Origin: Hamadaea flava
GTDB taxonomy: Bacteria > Actinomycetota > Actinomycetes > Mycobacteriales > Micromonosporaceae
Direction: 5' to 3'
Assembly (NCBI RefSeq): GCF_024172085.1
Contig: NZ_JAMZDZ010000001.1
Coordinates: forward strand, 4,030,001-4,094,000
DNA length: 64,000 nt
The position numbers and the translations under genes were made by a program. Positions 16,505-24,879 of the stretch are shown here, piece after piece (the stretch's first letter is position 1; each line of letters starts with the position of its first letter). Under the pieces are notes generated by a model. The model was not told the origin of the DNA and did no database searches. It saw only the letters and a list, made by a program, of their open reading frames with translations.

Positions 16505-17275
16505 TCAGGCAGTGAGGGTGGGGCGCACGAGGGCGCCGCCGTCGACCACGATCGTCTGTCCGGTCAGCCACGAGGACGCGTCCCCGGCGAGGAAGACCGC
16601 GGTCTTCGCGATGTCCTCGGGTTCGCCGATCCGGCCGAGCGGGATGTGCTTGTTGAGCGTCTCCTCGTGGTCTTCCCACAACGCCCGGGCCAGCTGCGTA
16701 CGCACGATGCCCGGCGCGATCGCGTTGACGCGGACGCGCGGGGCGAGTTCGGCGGAGAACTGGCGGGTGAGGTGGATGACCGCGGCCTTCGTCGCGTTGT
16801 AGTACCCGATGCCCAGTTCGGTCACCAGACCGCCGACCGAGGCGATGTTCACGATCGAACCGCCGTGCCGGGCCATCGACCCGTGCCAGACGGCTTGCGT
16901 CCACAGCACGATGGAGAGCTGGTTGACCTGCACGGTCTTCTCCGCGCGGGCCACGTCGATGTCGACCATCGGCCCGTAGTACGGGTTCGTCCCGGCGTTG
17001 TTGAGGAGCACGTCGACCTGACCGAACCGGTCCACCGCCGCCGCCACCGCGGCCTGCGCCTGGTCCGGGTCGCCGACGTGCGCGGCGAACGGCAGGAAGC
17101 CGACGGACGGGTACGCCGCCGACAGTTCGGCCGCCACCGCGTCCAGGGATTCCTGCCGGCGAGACACCAGCACGACATTGCATCCTTCGGCCGCCAGCGC
17201 CGCCGCGGTGGCTAGACCGATTCCTCGGGAAGCCCCGGTGACCAGGGCGGTACGCCCATCGAGCCCGATCTGCAT
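16505..17275 (-). CDS. SDR-family oxidoreductase
   Basis: Classical short-chain dehydrogenase, 256 residues. TGASRGIG (13-20) is the NAD(P) loop, NNAG follows strand 4, and the catalytic triad is Ser in NIASVGG with YYNATK (Tyr, Lys). Relatives oxidise 3-hydroxyacyl-CoAs or reduce keto groups; in the Pseudomonas levulinate pathway an SDR (LvaD) makes the 4-hydroxyacyl-CoA that the kinase then uses, and this enzyme could do the same. ATG 17275 follows a TATGGT hexamer by 6 nt, so the message is probably leaderless, and its promoter abuts the shared palindromic operator. Confidence 0.9.
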   Translation of the reverse strand: MQIGLDGRTALVTGASRGIGLATAAALAAEGCNVVLVSRRQESLDAVAAELSAAYPSVGFLPFAAHVGDPDQAQAAVAAAVDRFGQVDVLLNNAGTNPYYGPMVDIDVARAEKTVQVNQLSIVLWTQAVWHGSMARHGGSIVNIASVGGLVTELGIGYYNATKAAVIHLTRQFSAELAPRVRVNAIAPGIVRTQLARALWEDHEETLNKHIPLGRIGEPEDIAKTAVFLAGDASSWLTGQTIVVDGGALVRPTLTA

Positions 17276-17281
17276 GGGGTC

Positions 17282-17287
17282 ACCATA
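17282..17287 (-). promoter_or_regulatory. Candidate -10 box of the leaderless SDR transcript
   Basis: TATGGT on the minus strand ends 6 nt before the SDR ATG. The -35 region falls at the edge of the 17308-17325 palindrome. Confidence 0.45.
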
Positions 17288-17307
17288 GCGGCCGGAGCCG
17301 CCCTTGC

Positions 17308-17325
17308 ATACCGACCGGTCGGTAT
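17308..17325. promoter_or_regulatory. Perfect 18-bp operator palindrome, ATACCGACCGGTCGGTAT
   Basis: Perfectly symmetrical, with a form (ACCGACCGGTCGGT core) typical of TetR-family operators. It lies between the divergent SDR and acyl-CoA dehydrogenase promoters: its right edge touches TTGACA (17325-17330) of the rightward promoter. A single repressor could close both. No regulator gene is adjacent; the TetR genes of this window are at its left end and at 34.2 kb. Confidence 0.75.
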
Positions 17326-17354
17326 TGACAGCGCGAACCTCGAACCGGTGTGAT
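17325..17354 (+). promoter_or_regulatory. Promoter of the rightward acyl-CoA dehydrogenase gene
   Basis: TTGACA at 17325-17330, an 18-bp spacer, TGTGAT at 17349-17354, then 7 nt to ATG 17362. The consensus -35 and the short gap suggest a leaderless transcript. Confidence 0.5.
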
Positions 17355-17361
17355 GTCGGGC

Positions 17362-19167
17362 ATGAGCCACTACCGCAGCAACCTCCGCGACCTGCGATTC
17401 ATGCTGTTCGAGGTGCTCGACCAGCGATTGGGCCGGGGGCGCTTCGCCGACCTGGACCGCGACACGGTCGAGCAGATGCTGGCGGAGGTGGAGCGACTGG
17501 CCACCGGCCCGATCGCCGCCTCGTACGCCGAGGTCGACCGCGATCCCCCGGTCTACGACCCGGCGACCTGCTCGGTGACCATGCCGGCGGCGTTCAAGCA
17601 GTCGTTCCAGTCCTACATGGACGCCGAGTGGTGGCGGCTGGACATCCCGGTCGAGGCGGGCGGCGTCGCCGCGCCCCGGTCCCTGTGGTGGGCGCTCGTC
17701 GAGCTGATCCAGGGCGCACAGGCGCCGGTGTTCATGTTCGGCGGCGGCCCGCCGTTCGCCGGCCTGCTCCACCGCATCGGCACCCCGGAGCAGCAGCGGA
17801 TCGCCGAGATCATGATCGAGCGCCGGTGGGCCGCGACGATGGTCCTCACCGAGCCGGACGCCGGATCGGACGTCGGCGCCGGGCGTACGCGGGCGGTCCC
17901 GCAACCGGACGGCTCATGGCACATCGAGGGCGTCAAACGCTTCATCACCTCGGGCGAGCACGACCTGAGCGACAACATCGTGCACTTCGTGCTGGCCCGG
18001 CCGGTCGGCACGGAGGGCGCGGGCGGCCCGGGGACCAAGGGGCTGTCGATGTTCGTCGTCCCGAAGTTCCACTTCGACGCGGCCACCGGCGAGCTGGGCG
18101 AGCGCAACGGCGTCTACGCCACGAACGTCGAGAAGAAGATGGGGATCAAGGTCTCCACCACCTGTGAACTGCGATTCGGTGAGCAGCAGCCGGCCGTCGG
18201 CTGGCTGGTCGGCGAGGTGCACGACGGGATCGCGCAGATGTTCAAGGTGATCGAGTCGGCCCGGATGCAGGTCGGGGTCAAGGCGATCGCGACGCTCTCC
18301 ACCGGCTACCTCAACGCGTTGGCGTACGCGAAGGAGCGGGTGCAGGGCGCCGACCTGACGCGGATGCTCGACAAGACCGCGCCCCGGGTCACCATCGACC
18401 ATCACCCGGACGTGCGCCGCATGCTGATGCTGCAGAAGGCGTACGCCGAAGGACTCCGGGCGACCTACCTGTACGCGGCGGATTGGCTCGACCGCGACCA
18501 TCCCCAGGCCACGAACGTCAACGACCTGCTGCTCCCGATCGTCAAGGGGGTCGGCTCCGAGCGCAGTTACGAGATGCTCGCGTTGTCGCTGCAGACCCTC
18601 GGCGGCTCCGGCTTCCTCCAGGACTACCCGTTCGAGCAGTACCTGCGCGACACCAAGATCGACACGTTGTACGAGGGCACCACCGGCATCCAGGGGCAGG
18701 ACTTCTTCTTCCGCAAGATCGTCCGGGACCGCCGGGTCGCCCTCGACCTCCTGCTCGCGGAGATGACCGACGACCTGGCGGCCATCGAGTCCACCGAAGC
18801 GCTCAAGGCCGCCGCCGAGGCGCTCCGCGACGCGATCGAGCAGGTACGCGCGATGGTCGACACGATGCTGGGCTGGCAGGCGGCGGCCAAGGACGACGTG
18901 ACCGAGGTCTACAAGATCGGGCAGAACACCACCCGGCTGCTGATGACGGTCGGCGACCTGATCGTGGGCTGGCTGCTGGCCAAGCAGGCGGCGGTCGCCG
19001 CGACGGCGCTGCCGGACGCGGCGGGGGCCGACGCCGACTTCTACACCGGCAAGATCGCCGCCGCCGGGTTCTTCGCCGCGACGGTGTTTCCCGAGTTCAC
19101 CGCACGGCGGCGCGTACTGGAGCAGACCGGCAACGCCCTCATGGAGATCCCCACGACGGCCTTCTGA
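17362..19167 (+). CDS. Long acyl-CoA dehydrogenase, FadE5/DmdC-like
   Basis: FAD-dependent acyl-CoA dehydrogenase of about 601 residues, longer than the usual 380-400 because of an N-terminal extension and a C-terminal domain found in the FadE5, DmdC and AidB-like long forms. The flavin-site motif [15 protein letters not shown] and the catalytic YEGTTGIQ (Glu438 counted from ATG 17362) are intact, so normal alpha,beta-dehydrogenation is expected. GTG 17350 and ATG 17353 are possible earlier starts, but the promoter geometry favours 17362. It is divergent from the SDR gene and shares its operator, so it belongs to the same pathway. Confidence 0.93.
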   Translation: MSHYRSNLRDLRFMLFEVLDQRLGRGRFADLDRDTVEQMLAEVERLATGPIAASYAEVDRDPPVYDPATCSVTMPAAFKQSFQSYMDAEWWRLDIPVEAGGVAAPRSLWWALVELIQGAQAPVFMFGGGPPFAGLLHRIGTPEQQRIAEIMIERRWAATMVLTEPDAGSDVGAGRTRAVPQPDGSWHIEGVKRFITSGEHDLSDNIVHFVLARPVGTEGAGGPGTKGLSMFVVPKFHFDAATGELGERNGVYATNVEKKMGIKVSTTCELRFGEQQPAVGWLVGEVHDGIAQMFKVIESARMQVGVKAIATLSTGYLNALAYAKERVQGADLTRMLDKTAPRVTIDHHPDVRRMLMLQKAYAEGLRATYLYAADWLDRDHPQATNVNDLLLPIVKGVGSERSYEMLALSLQTLGGSGFLQDYPFEQYLRDTKIDTLYEGTTGIQGQDFFFRKIVRDRRVALDLLLAEMTDDLAAIESTEALKAAAEALRDAIEQVRAMVDTMLGWQAAAKDDVTEVYKIGQNTTRLLMTVGDLIVGWLLAKQAAVAATALPDAAGADADFYTGKIAAAGFFAATVFPEFTARRRVLEQTGNALMEIPTTAF

Positions 19168-19194
19168 CCAGGTGCTGAAATCGGTGCTTTGCTC

Positions 19195-19200
19195 TACCGT
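19195..19200 (+). promoter_or_regulatory. Candidate -10 box of a leaderless lipoprotein transcript
   Basis: TACCGT ends 7 nt before GTG 19208. No Shine-Dalgarno sequence precedes this start. Confidence 0.4.
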
Positions 19201-19207
19201 GTTGGGC

Positions 19208-19969
19208 GTGAAGCCTCGCCCAGCTTTCGCCCTGTCCTTGGCCGCGCCCTTGCTCGCCGCCACCCTTCTGACCGGCTGCACGGGCAACGCCGCCCAGCCG
19301 TCCTCGTCCGCCTCGGCGGCGGTCGGCGTGACTCCCAGCCTCGACACCGAAGCCGCCGCCGCGCTGGTGGCCGCCGGAGTGAAGTCCGGTTCGAGCAGCT
19401 CCAAGCTGCACGCCGACATCACGTACGCCGGAGCCCAAGGCGTCCAGCTGGACATCCAGTCCGACCCGGCCACCAAGAAGATGAAGATGACCGTGGTGAA
19501 CGGGACCTCGACGATCGAGGCTCGCGTCCTCGGCAGCGACTTCTATCTGACCGGCCTGCCGCAGCTCGGCAAGAAGTGGATGAAGGTCGACGGCACGCAG
19601 GTCGAAGGCTTCGGCGACATGTTCGCGATGAGCGAGCAGAACCTGGCGATGCTCGCCGGCGTCGTGGAGCTGAACGCCGGACCCAACGGCGTCTTCCAGG
19701 GGTGGATCGATCCGCAGAAGGCCATGGACAAGGCCGGCTCGACGCAGATCCGGGACGCGCTCGCCAAGGTGGTCAAGGCCGCCGGTGCGAACGCCCGCAT
19801 CCCGTTCACCTCGAAGATCGCCGACGGCTACCTCGTCGGGCTGACCACCGAGTACCCGGCCGAAGTGAACAACGCGGTCACCCACATGAAGGTCGTGATG
19901 ACGCTGAGCGACTTCGGCAAGCCGGTGGCGGTCGCCGCGCCGCCCGCCAAGGACCTCGTCCAGCAATAG
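19208..19969 (+). CDS. LppX/LprAFG-type lipoprotein
   Basis: Exported lipoprotein of 253 residues. A signal peptide with lipobox LLTGC (Cys near residue 22) is followed by a Ser/Ala-rich linker and a domain with the U-shaped beta-sheet pattern of LppX/LprG (KLHADITY, KMKMTVVNGTSTIEARVLG, IPFTSKIADGYLVGL). Characterised relatives carry lipids across the periplasm of mycobacteria. The adjacent convergent Mce lipid-import operon fits a lipid-handling role, but the sequence does not show the cargo. I choose GTG 19208 over an upstream in-frame GTG because it leaves a normal signal peptide. Confidence 0.78.
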   Translation: MKPRPAFALSLAAPLLAATLLTGCTGNAAQPSSSASAAVGVTPSLDTEAAAALVAAGVKSGSSSSKLHADITYAGAQGVQLDIQSDPATKKMKMTVVNGTSTIEARVLGSDFYLTGLPQLGKKWMKVDGTQVEGFGDMFAMSEQNLAMLAGVVELNAGPNGVFQGWIDPQKAMDKAGSTQIRDALAKVVKAAGANARIPFTSKIADGYLVGLTTEYPAEVNNAVTHMKVVMTLSDFGKPVAVAAPPAKDLVQQ

Positions 19970-19985
19970 ACGCATCTGCCGGTCG

Positions 19986-20043
19986 CCTTGATCAGCGGAA
20001 GCTTCGTGGGGCTATGACACCGCGAAACTTCCGCTGATCAAGG
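19986..20043. terminator. Long-stem palindrome (family D) between convergent genes
   Basis: Arms 19986-20006 and 20023-20043 (21 bp, one mismatch) begin CCTTGATCAGCGGAAG. It is placed exactly between the stops of the lipoprotein gene and the Mce operon, so it probably acts as a bidirectional terminator. Confidence 0.75.
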
Positions 20044-20056
20044 AAGTCCTGATCGA

Positions 20057-20542
20057 CTACAGGGCGGAGGCGGCCGAGACCTTCCATGAGTCGTCCACTT
20101 TCATCAGGGTGAGCACCACCCGGTTCTGGTCGACCTTCTCCCCCGAGATGTTGACGTTGCGCCGGTACTGGTTGACGAACAGCAGCACCTGCACCCGGTC
20201 CGGCGCGACGTCGATCACCCCTGACGCACTGACCTGCGCCGTCACCACCGCTTGCTCCTTGACGACCGAGTCCTTCAGGGCGGTGGTCGTCTTGGCGTAC
20301 TCGCTGGCGAAGGTGCCGGTGGCGAAGTTCTTGCCGTTGGCGACCGCGGCGTCGAATGTGCGGTAGTCGTAGGAGAAGATCGCCGCGGCGGCGGCCGGGG
20401 CGACCGCGAGCGCCTCCCGGGTCGCGTCCGCCCGCTGCCGGTTCTGCCAACTGTCCCACCAGGCGTACCCGGCGAGACCGGCCACCACCAGGATGGCCGT
20501 CGCCAGCACGATGACCTGCTTGCGCACGATGCGTCCCCTCAT
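20057..20542 (-). CDS. Mce-associated membrane protein 2
   Basis: Last gene of the Mce operon. The 161-residue protein has one N-terminal membrane helix (VIVLATAILVVAGLAGYAWW) and an extracytoplasmic domain with the NTF2-like pattern of Mce-associated (Mam/OmamA-type) proteins: FSYDYRTFDAAVANGKNFATG and VDQNRVVLTLMKVDDSWKV (landmarks YDYRTFDAAVA and LTLMKVDDSWKV). These proteins stabilise the Mce complex in mycobacteria. The ATG overlaps the previous stop by 4 bp; an upstream ATG at 20572 would break that pattern. Confidence 0.85.
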   Translation of the reverse strand: MRGRIVRKQVIVLATAILVVAGLAGYAWWDSWQNRQRADATREALAVAPAAAAAIFSYDYRTFDAAVANGKNFATGTFASEYAKTTTALKDSVVKEQAVVTAQVSASGVIDVAPDRVQVLLFVNQYRRNVNISGEKVDQNRVVLTLMKVDDSWKVSAASAL

Positions 20543-21288
20543 CCGACGAACTGGAGCTTGCTGACGAGCCATCTGCCGCTCGCGTCGTCCTTGGCCAGGT
20601 CGAGCTGCATCCGGTAGTGCGACACCCGGCCGTCCGGCGCCTTCACGTTGGACACCGTCGCGTCGATGGCCACCAGCACGATCGCCGAGTCGTCGTCACC
20701 GCTGACCAGCCCCGCGCGCAGCACCGTGCCGACCGACTGGACCTTGTTCGTCAGGACGGCCTCGCGTACGCCGGGCATGCCCCAGCCGAACTCGTCGCCG
20801 AACTCGCCGGTGGCCCCGGCCGCGATCCGGGCCAGGTCCGCGTCGACCGTGCCCGCGCTGATCGACACGAAATTCACCGCGAGCTGCCGCGCCGCGGTCA
20901 CCGCCTCGGTGTGCGCGGTCTCGAGCTGCCGCTGCTTCCACCAGCCGTGCCCGGCATAGGCGGTCGCGGCGAGCGCCACCGCCAGCACCATGATCAGCAC
21001 TCGGGCCAACGGCCATTTAGGTGATACGCCGGAAGCAGCGCTCTTCTTCGGTCGCCGAGCGGGCGTCTTCTTCTCGGTCGAGCGCTCGGGACCATCCTCG
21101 ATCGCGAGGTCGACCGCGGAGTCGACTGCGGGGTCGTCTGTGGGGTCGACCGCGGGGTCGACCGCGGGGTCGACCGGGGCAGCGGCCCGCGGCCGCGGCC
21201 GGGGCGGACGTTCCGCCGTCAGTTCGGTGGTTTCCACGTCGCGTTCCTTCCGTGGGACGTCGAGGTCGTCGGGGTCGTCGGTGGTCAC
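20539..21288 (-). CDS. Mce-associated membrane protein 1
   Basis: About 249 residues. The first 85 form an acidic and Pro/Asp-rich cytoplasmic tail with direct repeats VDPAVDPAVDPTDDPAVDS. A single membrane helix (VLIMVLAVALAATAYAGHGWW) precedes an NTF2-like outer domain similar to the neighbouring protein (VNFVSISAGTVDADLARI). GTG 21288 overlaps the mceF stop (GTGA). It is probably an accessory subunit that stabilises the Mce transporter. The DNA encoding the Asp/Pro repeats is itself repetitive (GGGGTCGACCGC units near 21130-21180). Confidence 0.83.
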   Translation of the reverse strand: MTTDDPDDLDVPRKERDVETTELTAERPPRPRPRAAAPVDPAVDPAVDPTDDPAVDSAVDLAIEDGPERSTEKKTPARRPKKSAASGVSPKWPLARVLIMVLAVALAATAYAGHGWWKQRQLETAHTEAVTAARQLAVNFVSISAGTVDADLARIAAGATGEFGDEFGWGMPGVREAVLTNKVQSVGTVLRAGLVSGDDDSAIVLVAIDATVSNVKAPDGRVSHYRMQLDLAKDDASGRWLVSKLQFVG

Positions 21289-22565
21289 GGCGCGAGCCCG
21301 GACAGGAGGAGCAGCTTCCAGGACTGCTCGCCGGCGGTGGCCGCCTGGCCGCCGGTGCCCCCGAAGAGCAACGGCAGACCGTCTGGGCCGATAACGAGCC
21401 CGGTGACCGGGTCGTAACCGGCAACGGGCGCGACCGCGGAAACTCCCGCAGCCGGGGACCCCGCCGTCCAGCCGCCCGACCCGAGCGGCGCGGGCGAGGG
21501 ATCGCCGCTGGTCCGCGGCGCGTTCGTGGAGCCGCGTACGCCGGATCCGCCCGCGACCTCGGTCCGGGTGCACCGGCGCTGCCCCGATTTCACGTAGTTG
21601 CACGACGGCGGATCGCTGACGTTGAGCACCAGTCCGAGGTGAGCCGTCTTGTCGCCGGGCGCCACCGTGAAGCCGCCCGTGACCACCATCGGGTAGACGA
21701 CCAGCAGCTGTTCGATGCCGCTCAACCGGCGTACGGCGATCCCGTTGACGGTGATCAGGTTGCCCAGCAGCGGCCCGATCGAGGGATCGAGGTCGCGCAA
21801 CAGCCCTTGCAGTTCGGTCGCGGCCGGCGGGCCGGTGGCCAGCAGCGTACGCAGATCCGCGTCGCTGTTCCGGACGGTCTGACTGAGCTGGGCGAGGGCG
21901 CCGGCGAACCGCTTGATCTCGGCGGCCGCCTCCGCCTGCGTCTTCAGCACGGTGGCGGAGTCGTCGATGAGCTGGGTGGTCTGCGGCAGATAGCGGACGG
22001 CGTCGGCCAGCAGAGCACTGTTCGCGTCGAGCAGCGTACGCAGCGCGGCCTCGTTCCCCTCGAACGCCGTGCCCAGTTCGTCGACGAGGATCGAGAGCTT
22101 GGCCGGGTCGACCGAGGTGACGACCGCGTCCAGGTTCGTCAGCAGCGTCTCGACCGGCAGCGGTACGCCCGTCCGGGCGATCGGGATGACGTCGCCGTCG
22201 CCGAGGTAGGGCCCGCTGTCGGTGTCCGGCCGCAGGTCGACGTACTGCTCGCCGACGGCCGAGCGGTGCGCCACGACGGCGTGGAGATCCCTGGGCACTC
22301 GGCTGTCGCCGGTCATCCGCATGCGTACGCGGACCACGCCGTCGTGCAGGTCGACGCCCTGCACCCGCCCGACGGGCACGCCCCGATAGGTGACCGAGGC
22401 GTTGGCGAAGATGCCGCCGCTGGTCGTGAAGTCCGCGAACACCGTGTACGCCCCGGTGAACCGTTCGCCGAGCCCGACGAACCGGACGGCGACGTACCCG
22501 ATGCCCAGCACGCTGACGAGGACGAAGGCGAGGAGCTGGAACCGGGCCAGCCTCGTGATCCTCAT
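21285..22565 (-). CDS. MceF-position substrate-binding protein
   Basis: Mce-family protein of 426 residues: N-terminal membrane anchor (LLAFVLVSVLGIGYVAVRFVG), then the MlaD/Mce beta-barrel domain (ASVTYRGVPVGRVQGVDL), then long alpha-helical segments expected to build the lipid-conducting tube. It ends with a low-complexity Gly/Ser/Pro region. It is the sixth Mce subunit in operon order. The start and stop both overlap neighbours by 4 bp. Confidence 0.92.
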   Translation of the reverse strand: MRITRLARFQLLAFVLVSVLGIGYVAVRFVGLGERFTGAYTVFADFTTSGGIFANASVTYRGVPVGRVQGVDLHDGVVRVRMRMTGDSRVPRDLHAVVAHRSAVGEQYVDLRPDTDSGPYLGDGDVIPIARTGVPLPVETLLTNLDAVVTSVDPAKLSILVDELGTAFEGNEAALRTLLDANSALLADAVRYLPQTTQLIDDSATVLKTQAEAAAEIKRFAGALAQLSQTVRNSDADLRTLLATGPPAATELQGLLRDLDPSIGPLLGNLITVNGIAVRRLSGIEQLLVVYPMVVTGGFTVAPGDKTAHLGLVLNVSDPPSCNYVKSGQRRCTRTEVAGGSGVRGSTNAPRTSGDPSPAPLGSGGWTAGSPAAGVSAVAPVAGYDPVTGLVIGPDGLPLLFGGTGGQAATAGEQSWKLLLLSGLAP

Positions 22566-23791
22566 GTCGACCTCCCGGAAAGAATCTCCTGGAGTCCGCC
22601 GGTGACTCCGGCGATCTCCCCCGTCTCGGGGTCGTACTCCCAGGTCACGGCGGGTGCCGAGAGCGGCAGTCCGGGGAGCAGCCCGCTCGGGAGCAAGCCG
22701 CTCGGCAGCAGGCCCGACGGCAGGATCGAGGGCAACGCGGTCGGCAGGATGGGCGGCAGGGACGGCAGGATCGGCGGCAGCGAGGGCAGGATCGGCGGTA
22801 GTCCCGGGACGGTCGGCGTACCGGGCGTCGTGCCCTTGGCGACCAGGTTGGCCAGGATCGACGCCGCGTCCAGGTCCAGGGTGAGGTGCAGTCGGACGTA
22901 GTCGCCCGAGATCGCCTTCTGCACGTTCGGCGGGAACGGGTAGGACAGCATCAGGTCCAGCCCCTTCGGCAACGCGTCGCCCGCGCGTACCAGTTGAGTG
23001 AGCGTGGGTTGCAGGGCCTTGAGCGAGGCGAGGGTGTCGGCCTTGCTCTGGTCGATCACCCGCTTGCCCACGGACCCGAGGTCGCGCAGGGCGACCAGCG
23101 CGGCCGTGAGCTGCGCGCGCTGCCCTGCCAGCACGGTGAGGCCGGGTTCGAGCGCGTCGACGGCGCGGCCGATGGTGTCGGTCTGCTCCGCGAGCTGCTT
23201 CGTGAGCCGGTCGAGCGCGTCCAGCGCGCGGACGATGTCGTCCTTCTGCGCGTCGAGCGCCGCGACGAACTTGTCCAGCTCGTGCAGCGTGCTCTTGGCG
23301 TCGGCCTCGTGGCCGCCCAGCGCCTTGCCGACCTCGGCGTTGATCGTCTTGAGCTGGGCCAGGCCGCCGCCGTTGAGCAGCAGGCCGAGCGCCGCCAGCA
23401 CCTCCTCGACCTCGGCACCCCGCTTGGTGCGCTCCAGCGGGATCACGTCGCCGTCACCCAGCTTCCCTTGTGGACTGTCGGTCGGCGCCGCCAGCGCGAC
23501 GAACTTCTCGCCGAGCAGGCTGGATTGGCGGATCGCGGCGACCGTGTTGTCCGGCAGCTGGACCGTGTCGGCCACTCGCATCCGGACCACGGCGGTCCAG
23601 CCGTGCAGCTCGACGCCGGTGACGCTGCCGACCGTGACGTCGTTGACCTTGACCGCCGCCTGCGGCACGAGATCGAGGACGTCGGTGAACTCCGCGCTGA
23701 CGGCGAACCCGCCCGACGACGGTTCGCCACCGGGCAATTGGCAACCGGAGACGCACAGCGCCAGCGCGATCGCGACCATCGCCCGCCTCAT
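22562..23791 (-). CDS. MceE-position lipoprotein
   Basis: Lipid-anchored Mce subunit of 409 residues. The signal peptide has lipobox CVSGC (Cys about residue 17), matching MceE/LprK, which is a lipoprotein in all Mce operons. An MlaD domain (AVKVNDVTVGSVTGVELHG) and helical tube segments follow. Near the C-terminus are repeated LPPILPS and LLPSG units, encoded by short tandem DNA repeats at about 22670-22800. The 4-bp overlaps with mceD and mceF persist. Confidence 0.92.
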   Translation of the reverse strand: MRRAMVAIALALCVSGCQLPGGEPSSGGFAVSAEFTDVLDLVPQAAVKVNDVTVGSVTGVELHGWTAVVRMRVADTVQLPDNTVAAIRQSSLLGEKFVALAAPTDSPQGKLGDGDVIPLERTKRGAEVEEVLAALGLLLNGGGLAQLKTINAEVGKALGGHEADAKSTLHELDKFVAALDAQKDDIVRALDALDRLTKQLAEQTDTIGRAVDALEPGLTVLAGQRAQLTAALVALRDLGSVGKRVIDQSKADTLASLKALQPTLTQLVRAGDALPKGLDLMLSYPFPPNVQKAISGDYVRLHLTLDLDAASILANLVAKGTTPGTPTVPGLPPILPSLPPILPSLPPILPTALPSILPSGLLPSGLLPSGLLPGLPLSAPAVTWEYDPETGEIAGVTGGLQEILSGRST

Positions 23792-24879
23792 TTCGCACCG
23801 CCCAGCAGCGACCGGAGCTGGTCGGTCAGCGGAAGCCTGCGCTCGGCCAGCGCCTTGGCCAGCGTCAGGCAGTCCACCGGCACCTGCGCGGCGGGAAGGC
23901 TGTCGACCAGGAGAGAGCACACGAAACTCGCGGGGTCATATGGCCCCATCGCGTTGTCCCGGGTGTCGGTGGTACCGGACCGAGGGTTGTAGGCAAGGTT
24001 GAGATTGGACAGGGCCAGCGGCGCGACATCGAGCACCTCCCGCAACGCCTGTTGCTGCCGCACGAGTACGCCGGTCAGATCGGCGAGCGCGGCGACGTTC
24101 GCCTTCAACTCCGCCCGGTTGGCCCGCACGAACGTGGTGATCTGCGCGAGCGCGGAGGCGAGGTCGCGGATGGCCGCCGCCAGTTCGTCCTTCTCGGCCG
24201 CCAGTTCCTCGCCGACCTGCGCCATCCGGGCGGTGAACTCGCGTACGCTCGCGTCGCTCTTCGCCAGGGTGTCGGTGAACTTCTGCAGGTTGACCACGGT
24301 GCCGAAGAGGTCTTGCCGACCGGTCGACAAGGTGTCGAGCGCCTGGCTCAGGCCGGACAGTGTCTCGTGCAGGTTCTGCCCGTTGCCGGCGAGGTTGGCC
24401 GCACCGACGTCGACGAGCCGCGACAACGCCCCGTCTTTGTTCGCGCCTTCCGGGCCGAGCGCGCGGTTCAGATCGTCCAGCGACCGGTAGATCTCGTCGA
24501 GTTCGATCGGCACGACCGTCCGCTCGACCGGCAGTTCCGCGCCGTCGGCCAGGGCCGGGCCACCCGCGTACGCCGGAGCCAGCTGGACGTAGCGGTCGGC
24601 GACGACGCTCGGCGGCACGACGAGCGCCTGAGCGTCGGCCGGCACCTTCACCTGGGGGTCGTAGGCGAGTTCGACGCGGACGGTCCGGCCTTCCGGGCGT
24701 ACCGAGGTGACCTCACCGACCTTGACGCCGAGGACACGCACATCCGAACCCTCGTGTACGCCCACCGCCGCGGCGAAGTGCGCGACCACCCGGTTCATCG
24801 GCTTGTCCCGCAGCATGACCGCGAGGGCCACGACCGCGACCGGCACGAGCGCTGCGGCGATCACCGTCCGCGCCTTCAC
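23788..24879 (-). CDS. MceD-position substrate-binding protein
   Basis: Mce subunit of 363 residues, with an N-terminal membrane helix (VIAAALVPVAVVALAVML), an MlaD domain (GSDVRVLGVKVGEVTSV) and a helical region rich in Leu/Asp. GTG 24879 overlaps the mceC stop (GTGA), so the long in-frame extension upstream is not used. Confidence 0.91.
   Translation of the reverse strand: MKARTVIAAALVPVAVVALAVMLRDKPMNRVVAHFAAAVGVHEGSDVRVLGVKVGEVTSVRPEGRTVRVELAYDPQVKVPADAQALVVPPSVVADRYVQLAPAYAGGPALADGAELPVERTVVPIELDEIYRSLDDLNRALGPEGANKDGALSRLVDVGAANLAGNGQNLHETLSGLSQALDTLSTGRQDLFGTVVNLQKFTDTLAKSDASVREFTARMAQVGEELAAEKDELAAAIRDLASALAQITTFVRANRAELKANVAALADLTGVLVRQQQALREVLDVAPLALSNLNLAYNPRSGTTDTRDNAMGPYDPASFVCSLLVDSLPAAQVPVDCLTLAKALAERRLPLTDQLRSLLGGAK

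Noticed and set aside
15936-17183. Fusion of SDR-like sequence to the quinone oxidoreductase on one frame
   Set aside because: The region belongs to MaoC and SDR genes in other frames; the GTGA overlap at 15935 marks the true start.
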